Assembly: GCA_937881155.1 (NCBI GenBank)
Contig: CALGFI010000097.1
Coordinates: 1-20,618 of the forward strand
Direction: 5' to 3'
Origin: an uncultured bacterium
GTDB taxonomy: Bacteria > Actinomycetota > UBA4738 > HRBIN12
DNA: 20,618 nucleotides
Part shown: positions 14,852-20,618 of the stretch, one piece after another
Layout: the number at the start of each line of letters is the position of its first letter
Numbering within the stretch: the first letter of the stretch is position 1
Translations under genes and position numbers: made by a program
Notes under the pieces: model-generated
What the model saw: only the letters and a program-made list of their open reading frames with translations
Databases searched by the model: none
What the model was told of the DNA's origin: nothing

Positions 14852-14896
14852 GCAACGCACCGCGCTGACCTGCGGTAACGCGGGAGATTCGGGGAC

Positions 14897-14928
14897 CGCG
14901 AACGAGCACGGACGCGTGAGCGTTCGCG
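14897..14928 (-). terminator. Strong stem-loop, probable terminator of the folate/DUF402 operon
   Basis: CGCGAACG (14897-14904) pairs perfectly with CGTTCGCG (14921-14928). Inside, after a symmetric AG/AG internal loop, CACG (14907-14910) pairs with CGTG (14915-14918) around a GACG tetraloop. It lies 15 nt beyond the stop codon of the minus-strand operon and upstream of the sqdB promoter. There is no U-tract, as for many hairpin terminators proposed in high-GC actinobacteria. Confidence 0.6.
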
Positions 14929-14942
14929 CCACGACGGAGTTT

Positions 14943-16181
14943 TCAACCGAGCCCGGCAAGCTCCTCGAGCGTCCGGTCGACCTCGTCCGGCGTGTTGTAG
15001 TGGCAGAACCCGATCCGAACCGCCCCGCCCGTTTCCTGCAGCCCAAGCCGCTCCATCAGCTCGAGCGCGTAGTAGTGCCCATCCCACACGAAGATCCCAC
15101 GGTCGGCGAGGAGCTTGGCCGTCTCGAACGGGTGGCGGTCGCCCACGCGGACGGCGAACGTCGGCGTGCGCTCGTGCAGGCGACCGAGATCGGCGATCCC
15201 GTACAGGCGGACGTGCGGCATCGACGTGATGCCCTCCAAGAACCTCGCCGCGAGCTCACGCTCCCAGGGCTCGATGAGATCGGTGAACGAGGCGGCGAGC
15301 GCCTCGCGACGATTCGGCCTCGAGCCGCCGAGCCGGGCGAGGTAATCGACCGCGGCGACCCAGCCGGCGAACGCCTCGTGGTTCTGCGTGCCGGTCTCGA
15401 ATGCGTGGGGGAGCGCGTCGCTCGCCGGCCTGACCTTGTACGGGTCGAGCTCCTCGAGGAGATCGCGTCGCCCGTAGAGGATCCCCAGGTGCGGTCCGAA
15501 GATCTTGTACGGCGAACACACGACGATATCGGCACCGATGCCGCGGGCGTCGATCCGTCGATGCTGCGCGAGGTGGACGCCGTCGCACGCGATGATCGCG
15601 TCCGTGCGTTCGCGGACGATCCGAACCAGCTCCGTGGCCGGAGGGATCGTCCCGACCGCGTTCGACGCGAGGGTGAACGCGACGACCTTCGTCCGCTCGT
15701 TGAGAGAGGCCTCGAACGACGAGCCGTCGAGCGTCACGTCGTCATCGCGGATATCCACCCATCGAACGGAGGCGCCGGCGTCACGCGCGGCCAGGAGCCA
15801 CGGCCGGACGTTTGCGTCGTGATCGAGCCGCGTGACGACGACCTCGTCGCCGGGCCCGAGCGTTCGGGCGATCGATCGCGAGATCGAAAGCAGGAGCGTC
15901 GTCGCGTTCGGGCCGAAGACCACCTCGTCGGGATCGGCGTTCAACAGGTCGGCCGCGGCACGGTGCGCCTCGTCGATCAGCGCATCGGTCTCTCGGCTGG
16001 TCTCGAACGCGCCGTGGACGTTCGCGTTGCTTCGGCGGAGGTAGCCGGCCATCGCCTCGATGACGACGTCGGGCACCTGAGACCCGCCGGGAGCGTCGAG
16101 GAACGCGACGGGCCGACCGTCGATCTCCCGGGCGAGTGCCGGAAACCTCCCGCGGACCTGGTTCATGTCGGGCGAGATCAT
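14943..16181 (-). CDS. Cysteine desulfurase-like aminotransferase class V protein
   Basis: A 412-aa fold-type I PLP protein of the cysteine-desulfurase-like group (resembling the VC1184 subfamily). It has AFLDAPGGSQVP (26-37), NANVHGAFETSRETD (52-66), FGPNATTLLL (89-98), TRLDHDANVRPW (117-128), ACDGVHLAQH (198-207) and the PLP lysine K226 in CSPYKIFGPH. The C-terminal segment reads GIFVWDGHYYALEL where genuine SufS/IscS enzymes carry the catalytic Cys, so desulfurase activity is doubtful. ATG at 16181 overlaps the TGA of the DUF402 gene (ATGA), which selects this start over the longer open frame. It is the last gene of the operon, followed by a hairpin. Confidence 0.87.
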   Translation of the reverse strand: MISPDMNQVRGRFPALAREIDGRPVAFLDAPGGSQVPDVVIEAMAGYLRRSNANVHGAFETSRETDALIDEAHRAAADLLNADPDEVVFGPNATTLLLSISRSIARTLGPGDEVVVTRLDHDANVRPWLLAARDAGASVRWVDIRDDDVTLDGSSFEASLNERTKVVAFTLASNAVGTIPPATELVRIVRERTDAIIACDGVHLAQHRRIDARGIGADIVVCSPYKIFGPHLGILYGRRDLLEELDPYKVRPASDALPHAFETGTQNHEAFAGWVAAVDYLARLGGSRPNRREALAASFTDLIEPWERELAARFLEGITSMPHVRLYGIADLGRLHERTPTFAVRVGDRHPFETAKLLADRGIFVWDGHYYALELMERLGLQETGGAVRIGFCHYNTPDEVDRTLEELAGLG

Positions 16182-16780
16182 GTTCGGTCCCACCCGGCGG
16201 GAAGCTCGGGCGCCGTCCACGACAGGTCGGGTCGCCAATCGGTCCAGTCCCGGTCGAAGGGCGATTCGCGGTTCACGAGCTTCTCGACCGCACGCTCGCC
16301 GTCACGACGGAAGGTCGCGGCATCTTCCCGCGTGAACAATCCGAGCCCGACGGCCTCATCGAGCTCGTCTTCGTCCTTCCATGTCACGTTGGTGCGATCG
16401 ATCGAGACGAGCACGTCGAGCGCGTGGTCGGTGTAGTCGAAGCCGATCGAGGTCCGTCGAGGCGGCGTCTCGAGGTTCACGTACCAGTGTCGGGGCTCCC
16501 ACTCCGCACTCCAGATCAGTAGCGTCGCGGCCGCGACGCCGTCGAACGAGAACGAAAGGAGATGGTTCCGCGACGGTCGATCGTCGAGCGTCCAGTCGCC
16601 GACAGGCAGCCTGAGCCAGTCGCCGTTGGTCCCTCTGGCCGACTTCGAGATGCACGGTCCGATGTAGACCGTGCGGCGATCACCTCGGTCGTCCGTGATG
16701 CGCGCCGGGAGGGCCTCGAAGATCCGTCCGTCCCACAGCTCGCGGAGGGCGACGGGCTCCCCGCGCTCGAAGCGGCGCAC
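16178..16780 (-). CDS. DUF402 domain protein
   Basis: A 200-aa protein. It opens with a basic strand and then WDGRIFEALPARITDD and YIGPCIS; the core DUF402-type segment carries WYVNLETPPRRTS and IGFDYTDHALDVLVSID, then WKDEDELDEAVGLGLFT and a C-terminal helix. These acidic and Tyr residues are the ones that coordinate metal and phosphate in DUF402 nucleoside phosphatases such as FomD, but the substrate here is unknown. GTG at 16780 begins 5 nt after the cyclodeaminase stop. The open frame further upstream is out-of-frame shadow of the cyclodeaminase. Its stop overlaps the next ATG. Confidence 0.78.
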   Translation of the reverse strand: MRRFERGEPVALRELWDGRIFEALPARITDDRGDRRTVYIGPCISKSARGTNGDWLRLPVGDWTLDDRPSRNHLLSFSFDGVAAATLLIWSAEWEPRHWYVNLETPPRRTSIGFDYTDHALDVLVSIDRTNVTWKDEDELDEAVGLGLFTREDAATFRRDGERAVEKLVNRESPFDRDWTDWRPDLSWTAPELPAGWDRT

Positions 16781-16785
16781 GTCGC

Positions 16786-17424
16786 TCAGGACATCCGTTC
16801 GGCGAACGCAGCCTGCGCCCCGCGGAGCAGCTCGTCGGCGCTTGCCTTGAACGACGCCGTCTCCGAACGCAGCTCGCCGGCCACCGTTTCGTCCTTCAGC
16901 TCGCCGGCGTTGATGTCGACATTCGCGAGGGCGCTGTGCGCCGCGGCGAACAGCGCGAGTGCGGCGACGAGCCCGTCCGACGCGGCGTTGACGTTCCCCC
17001 GCGCCGTGCACGCGGTTGCCGCGGGCATCAGGCCGACGGCCCTGCGCGCAACCTCGATCGGCACGCGCGCCGCGCCCTCGTACGCGCGCTGGATCGCGGC
17101 GCTCCGTTCGGCCTTCTCGCGGTCGTCGCCCTTGGGCATCTTGAACGCGGCCATCACGGCCTCGAACGCGCGCTCGTCCTGTTCGGCGAGGTCCAGGAAC
17201 GTTCCGCGCACAGCTTCCGCCTCGTCGAGATAGCCGCGCATCTCGTCCTCGACGTCCTCGTACTTGTCGCGACCGATCGTCAGGTTGCACACCATCGAGA
17301 TCAGCGCGGCGCCGGCGGCGGCGGTGATTCCCGCGACGGCTCCGCCGCCCGGCGTCGCCGCGTCCGAGGCGAGCTCGTCGAGGAACGCGCCGATCGTCTG
17401 CGAACCGAGTCCGCGCTGGCTCAT
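16786..17424 (-). CDS. Cyclodeaminase / methenyl-THF cyclohydrolase family (FTCD C-domain)
   Basis: A 212-aa all-helical protein matching the C-terminal domain of formiminotransferase-cyclodeaminase. It begins QTIGAFLDELASDAATPGGG (the Gly-rich folate-binding turn) followed by AVAGITAAAGAALISMVCNL, then the GRDKYEDVEDEM, DERAFEAVMAAFKMPK and GNVNAASDGLVAALAL helices. It releases ammonia from 5-formimino-THF to give 5,10-methenyl-THF. The gene upstream encodes the formiminotransferase as a separate protein and overlaps it by 4 nt (ATGA), so the two carry out the reactions fused in animal FTCD. Confidence 0.88.
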   Translation of the reverse strand: MSQRGLGSQTIGAFLDELASDAATPGGGAVAGITAAAGAALISMVCNLTIGRDKYEDVEDEMRGYLDEAEAVRGTFLDLAEQDERAFEAVMAAFKMPKGDDREKAERSAAIQRAYEGAARVPIEVARRAVGLMPAATACTARGNVNAASDGLVAALALFAAAHSALANVDINAGELKDETVAGELRSETASFKASADELLRGAQAAFAERMS

Positions 17425-18347
17425 CGGGCCGCCCGATCTTCCGTGGCTTCGTCGCTCACGAGCCGCTCCAGGATCTGTGTGTCCTCATCGAAGCCCTCCA
17501 GCCGCACGTGTTTGGCGTCGCCGTTCGCGAGCGCCGCCTCCGGCACCAGGCCGACGATCTCAGACGAAAGCACCCGCATGTCGCGTTCGGCCGCCAGGCG
17601 GGCGACCGCGTCGAACGCCGTACGGATGCCCGTCACCTCGAAGTCGACGAGGTTCATGGAGACGGTGACCCCGCCACGTTCCGGCGTCTCGAACCCGATC
17701 GCGCGCACGGCCGGAAGGCCACCGCTCGACTCGCGAACCGCGCGAGCGATCGCCTTCGCGTCGTCGACCGGTCCGGACAGGTAGACGTTGAACGCGATCA
17801 GCGGCTTCCTCGCTCCGACGGCCGTGGCGCCGGCCTTGCCGAGGCGGTGCGGTCCGAAGTCGGGGAGGCGTTCGCCACGCGCGACGGCCTCGCGCAACCC
17901 CTCGTACTCCCCGCGACGAACGTCGGCGAGGCTCGCTCGCTCGGGCGAGATCGCGGCTCGATCGTACAGGTACACAGGGAGCTCCAGTTCGTGCGCGAGC
18001 TCCTTCGCGAACGCCCGTGCCAGCTCGACGACCTCGTCCATCGAGATCCCTCGGAGCGGCACGAACGGGATGACGTCGACCGCTCCCATCCGCGGGTGAC
18101 CGCCGGTGTGCCCGTCCATGTCGATGAGGTCGACGGCCTTCGCCGCGCCGGCGAGCGCCGCGCGCTGCACCGTGTCCGGGGCGCCGACGATCGTCGTGTC
18201 CAGACGATTGTGCTCGGCGTCCGCCTGCCGGTAGACGAGACGTGCGCCGGGAACGCTCGAGAGAGCGTCGCAGATCGCGTCGATCACGCCGACGCGACGG
18301 CCCTCGCTGAAGTTCGGAACGCACACGACGAGCGCATTCGGATCCAT
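17421..18347 (-). CDS. Glutamate formimidoyltransferase
   Basis: A 308-aa protein equivalent to the N-terminal half of formiminotransferase-cyclodeaminase. It has VPNFSEGR (10-17), DAEHNRLDTTIVG (43-55), the folate/formimino site MDGHTGGHPRMGAVDVIPFVP (77-97, His 80 and 84), LPVYLYDRAA, GKAGATAVGARKPLIAFNVYL and a C-terminal VSMNLVDFEVT strand. It moves the formimino group from N-formimino-L-glutamate, a histidine breakdown product, to tetrahydrofolate. First gene of a four-gene operon. ATG start with a -10 only 9 nt upstream. No other hut genes are in this window. Confidence 0.9.
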   Translation of the reverse strand: MDPNALVVCVPNFSEGRRVGVIDAICDALSSVPGARLVYRQADAEHNRLDTTIVGAPDTVQRAALAGAAKAVDLIDMDGHTGGHPRMGAVDVIPFVPLRGISMDEVVELARAFAKELAHELELPVYLYDRAAISPERASLADVRRGEYEGLREAVARGERLPDFGPHRLGKAGATAVGARKPLIAFNVYLSGPVDDAKAIARAVRESSGGLPAVRAIGFETPERGGVTVSMNLVDFEVTGIRTAFDAVARLAAERDMRVLSSEIVGLVPEAALANGDAKHVRLEGFDEDTQILERLVSDEATEDRAAR

Positions 18348-18356
18348 CGCGTCGAA

Positions 18357-18362
18357 AGCCTA
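18357..18362 (-). promoter_or_regulatory. Candidate -10 box (TAGGCT) for formimidoyltransferase operon
   Basis: TAGGCT on the minus strand ends 9 nt before the ATG at 18347, leaving almost no leader and no Shine-Dalgarno. It is divergent from the SOS promoter at 18382. Confidence 0.4.
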
Positions 18363-18381
18363 CTCACCGCAGATATCCGAG

Positions 18382-18411
18382 TTGACCGCTGTCGGAGCAC
18401 CGGTGTACGGT
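18382..18411 (+). promoter_or_regulatory. Promoter of DUF6504-dnaE2: TTGACC - 18 nt - TACGGT
   Basis: TTGACC (18382-18387) matches the -35 consensus at five of six positions, and TACGGT (18406-18411) is a TANNNT -10, separated by 18 nt. Transcription would start near 18418. The LexA operator begins about 7 nt further on. This is the best-formed -35/-10 pair in the window. Confidence 0.6.
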
Positions 18412-18424
18412 CTCTTCCCTGGAC

Positions 18425-18440
18425 TCGAACACACGTTCGA
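18425..18440 (+). promoter_or_regulatory. LexA operator (SOS box) TCGAAC-N4-GTTCGA
   Basis: TCGAACACACGTTCGA is a perfect 6+6 inverted repeat with a 4-nt spacer. It is the textbook LexA box of actinobacteria and Firmicutes (CGAAC-N4-GTTCG core). It sits at about +7 to +22 of the predicted promoter and 37 nt before the DUF6504 start codon. LexA bound here would block initiation, so the operon should be induced by DNA damage. Confidence 0.93.
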
Positions 18441-18477
18441 TTCGTCCGAGACCGCTGGTCACGGGCGTGGGGGCAGC

Positions 18478-18729
18478 ATGTCCAAGCGCTACGACGAGGA
18501 GGTCGATGTTCGGGTCGAGCGCGATGCCGGCATGCCCTCGGCGTTCATCTGGCGGGGGCGCCGGTACGAGGTCGCCGACGTGATCGGGCGATGGCGGATC
18601 GAAGGGCGCTGGTGGGCTGACGGACGCGACCGCGAGTACTGGCGCGTCGAGGCGCGTGGCGGCGCGGTGTGGGACCTGTATCACGACCATCTCCGCGACC
18701 GGTGGCACGTCGAGCGGCTGTGGGACTGA
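18478..18729 (+). CDS. DUF6504 family protein
   Basis: An 83-aa soluble protein rich in Trp and Arg: IWRGRRYEVADVIGRWRIEG, then WWADGRDREYWRVEA and LYHDHLRDRWHVERLWD. It resembles DUF6504 proteins, which in actinobacteria are repeatedly found next to translesion polymerase genes. Its function is unknown; the compact beta-rich aromatic sequence would suit nucleic acid or protein binding. ATG 18478 follows GGGGGC; the longer frame to 18382 would run through the promoter and operator and is rejected. The LexA box directly upstream makes it the first gene of an SOS operon with dnaE2, 31 nt upstream of that gene. Confidence 0.8.
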   Translation: MSKRYDEEVDVRVERDAGMPSAFIWRGRRYEVADVIGRWRIEGRWWADGRDREYWRVEARGGAVWDLYHDHLRDRWHVERLWD

Positions 18730-18760
18730 GATGCGCCTCGTGGTCGTCTCCGTTTGAGCC

Positions 18761-20618
18761 GTGGATACGTTCGTCCACCTCGACGTGCGTTCGTACTTCT
18801 CCATCAAAGAGGGCGCGTTCTCGCCGGAGGCGCTGGCGCGGCGCGCGGGCGAGCTCGGCATGCCGGCAGTCGCGCTCACGGATCGGGACGGCCTGTACGG
18901 CGTGGCGAGGTTCGTCGAAGCGTGCGAGCACGAGGGAGTCCGCCCGATCCTCGGCGCGTCGCTCACGATCCGCGGTTCCGGAACGCTGCCGCTCGGTCCG
19001 TTGCGCGACGGACGCATCGTTTTCCTCGCGCGCGACGCGACGGGCTACGCGAACCTGTGCAGGCTGATCACCGACGCGCACATGTCGGGCGATCGCGGCG
19101 ATCCGTCGCTGACGCCCGAGCAGGTGTGCGCGCATGCTGCCGGCCTCGTCGCGCTGGCCGGTTCGTGGTCGCCGCCCGGCGCGTTCGCGGTCGCCGGTCG
19201 AGTCGACGCGGGTTGCGCGTCGCTCGATCCGTACCGCGAGGCGTTCGGCGACCGCCTGTTCGTCGCCGTGGAGAACCGGCTCGAGAAGGACTCGCGGAAG
19301 GAGATCCGCGCGCTCCTGCGTCTGGCCGAACGCGCCGACGTTCGCGCGGTCGCGACCAATCCCGTCCGGTACCTCGTCGCCGATGACGCGTTCCTGGCCG
19401 ACGCGCTCGAATGCATGCGCGAGCTCGTGCCGATCAGCCGGACGAACGTCACGCGCCGCAACGCCGAGGGGTGGCTGAAGCCGGCCGCCGAGATGCGCGC
19501 GCTGTTCGCCGAGCGCCCCGACCTGATCACGGCGGCGGTCGAGATCGCCGAGTCGTGTGAGTTCGACATCGGACTCCGTCGGGTGAACTTCCCGGAGTTC
19601 CCGACGCCGCGGGGACGGAGCGCGTCGAGCGTCCTCGCCGAGCGGTGCTGGCGCGGCTTGGAACGGCGCGAGCTGAAAGCGACGGCCAAGGTCGAGGACC
19701 GGCTGAACCACGAGCTCGCGATGATCCACCGGCTCGGCTACTCGGCGTACTTCCTGACCGTCGCCGACATCGTGGCCGACGTTCGCGCGATGGGCATCCG
19801 CTGCGCGTGCCGGGGAAGCGCCGCCGGCTCGATCGTCTGCTACCTGACGGGGATCTCCGATGTCGACGCGGTCCGGCACGACCTCGCGTTCGAGCGGTTC
19901 TTGAACCCGATGCGCGACGAGCTTCCGGACATCGACATCGACGTCGAATCGGCCAGGCGCGAGGACGTCTACGACATGGTGCTCTCGCGGTACGGCGACG
20001 ACCGCTGCGCGTGCGTGGCGATGGTGGATACGTTTCGAGCTCGCGCGGCCGTGCGCGAGGTGGGCAAGGCGCTCGGCCTACCCGAGCCCGAGGTCGACAC
20101 GGTCGCCAAGTCGTTCCCGCACATCGGCGCGGGAGATCTCCGCGTCGCGATCGAACGATTGCCCGAGATGGTCGGCTCGAACATGAACGCCGGACAGCTC
20201 GAGACGCTGTTTCGGGTGGCCGAACGGCTCGACGGGTTCCCACGTCACATCGCGCTGCACCCCTCCGGCATCGTGCTTTCGAACGACGACCTGGTGACGC
20301 GCGTTCCGCTCGAGCGCTCGTTCCAGGGGTACCGCGTGATCCAGGCGGACAAGGACGACGTGGAGCTCCTCGGTTACCTGAAGCTCGACGTCCTCGGCGT
20401 GCGGATGCTCTCGTCGATGCGACACGCGCTCGACGAGATCGCTCGGACCGAGCACATGAAGGTCGATCTCGACCGGATCTCCCTCGACGACGAGCCGACG
20501 TTCGAGCTGATCCGTGCGTCCGACACGCTCGGCTGCTTCCAGATCGAGAGTCCCGGCCAGCGTGAGCTGCTGCAGAAGCTCCAGCCGACCCGGTGGGAGG
20601 ACCTGATCGTCGACATCT
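18761..20618 (+). CDS. dnaE2: Error-prone DNA polymerase III alpha (DnaE2/ImuC), 3' end outside window
   Basis: 619 codons are visible before the window ends. The PHP domain comes first (about 1-65 core), then the palm: CRGSAAGSIVCYL, FERFLNPMRDELPDIDIDVE with D390, D392 and D394 (the family's PDxDxD motif), HPSGIV and the third catalytic Asp, D543, in LKLDVLG. DnaE2 rather than replicative DnaE1 is inferred from the LexA box, the DUF6504 partner and the sequence style. The PHP metal site is degenerate: HLDVRS (6-11) replaces HxHS and TDRDG (40-44) replaces TDHDG, so built-in exonuclease activity is unlikely. GTG start chosen at the first PHP strand. Confidence 0.9.
   Translation, partial: MDTFVHLDVRSYFSIKEGAFSPEALARRAGELGMPAVALTDRDGLYGVARFVEACEHEGVRPILGASLTIRGSGTLPLGPLRDGRIVFLARDATGYANLCRLITDAHMSGDRGDPSLTPEQVCAHAAGLVALAGSWSPPGAFAVAGRVDAGCASLDPYREAFGDRLFVAVENRLEKDSRKEIRALLRLAERADVRAVATNPVRYLVADDAFLADALECMRELVPISRTNVTRRNAEGWLKPAAEMRALFAERPDLITAAVEIAESCEFDIGLRRVNFPEFPTPRGRSASSVLAERCWRGLERRELKATAKVEDRLNHELAMIHRLGYSAYFLTVADIVADVRAMGIRCACRGSAAGSIVCYLTGISDVDAVRHDLAFERFLNPMRDELPDIDIDVESARREDVYDMVLSRYGDDRCACVAMVDTFRARAAVREVGKALGLPEPEVDTVAKSFPHIGAGDLRVAIERLPEMVGSNMNAGQLETLFRVAERLDGFPRHIALHPSGIVLSNDDLVTRVPLERSFQGYRVIQADKDDVELLGYLKLDVLGVRMLSSMRHALDEIARTEHMKVDLDRISLDDEPTFELIRASDTLGCFQIESPGQRELLQKLQPTRWEDLIVDI

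Noticed and set aside
13688..14878. 396-codon plus-strand open frame
   Set aside because: Antisense of sqdB, whose whole-length similarity to SQD1 is decisive.
14916..16436. 506-codon plus-strand open frame
   Set aside because: Antisense of the desulfurase-like gene, which has clear PLP motifs on the other strand.
18545..19879. 444-codon minus-strand open frame
   Set aside because: Antisense of dnaE2 and DUF6504, both with family motifs.
1..20618. Mobile elements, tRNA/rRNA genes and CRISPR arrays
   Set aside because: No transposase or integrase motifs, no terminal inverted repeats, no regularly spaced direct repeats and no tRNA-like cloverleaf were seen on either strand.

Overview
This window looks like chromosomal DNA from a high-GC actinobacterium (Actinomycetota), probably an uncultured lineage; the class cannot be fixed from sequence alone. 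Supporting signs are very GC-rich codon use, frequent GTG starts, many 4-nt ATGA/GTGA stop-start overlaps, TANNNT -10 boxes lying only 6-9 nt upstream of start codons (leaderless style), a Gram-positive/actinobacterial LexA box, a transmembrane PASTA Ser/Thr kinase and a DUF6504-DnaE2 pair. I see no tRNA, rRNA, IS element, phage gene or CRISPR array.

Layout. 1-71: tail of an unidentified gene. 100-801: an endonuclease/exonuclease/phosphatase-fold protein, convergent with a 45-aa membrane protein plus an Est30-type esterase (minus strand, 806-1704). 1837-5222 (plus): a phosphofructokinase with pyrophosphate-type signature residues, an FMN split-barrel protein, a threonine aldolase-family enzyme and a cytoplasmic sulfite-oxidase-fold molybdoenzyme. 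5253-7948 (minus): a Ser/Thr kinase with four PASTA repeats, overlapping the start of endonuclease IV. 8068-8778 (plus): a four-helix membrane protein with an HxxxH motif. 8828-10639: a TPP riboswitch, thiE and an overlapping PurM/HypE/ThiL-like gene. 10647-10748: a stub resembling the first residues of a VOC protein. 10759-12569: a pseudouridine kinase/glycosidase pair. 12570-14812 (minus): a UDP-sulfoquinovose synthase followed by a DUF2304-GT2 glycosyltransferase. 14943-18347 (minus): glutamate formimidoyltransferase, cyclodeaminase, a DUF402 protein and a cysteine-desulfurase-like protein in a tight operon. 18478-20618 (plus): DUF6504 and DnaE2, running off the window, behind a promoter carrying a perfect LexA operator.

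How genes work together. Four groups are coherent: thiamine synthesis under TPP control (with a possible ThiL substitute), pseudouridine salvage (kinase then C-C glycosidase), formimino group transfer to folate, and an SOS-inducible mutagenic polymerase. The sulfoquinovose pair implies a sulfonated glycan or lipid, with a GT2 rather than the usual GT4 partner gene. The most notable points are the LexA-controlled dnaE2 operon with a degenerate PHP site, the PurM-family gene inside a TPP-riboswitch operon, the sqdB-GT2 pair, the kinase with no canonical start codon that completes its P-loop, and the repeated leaderless promoter architecture.
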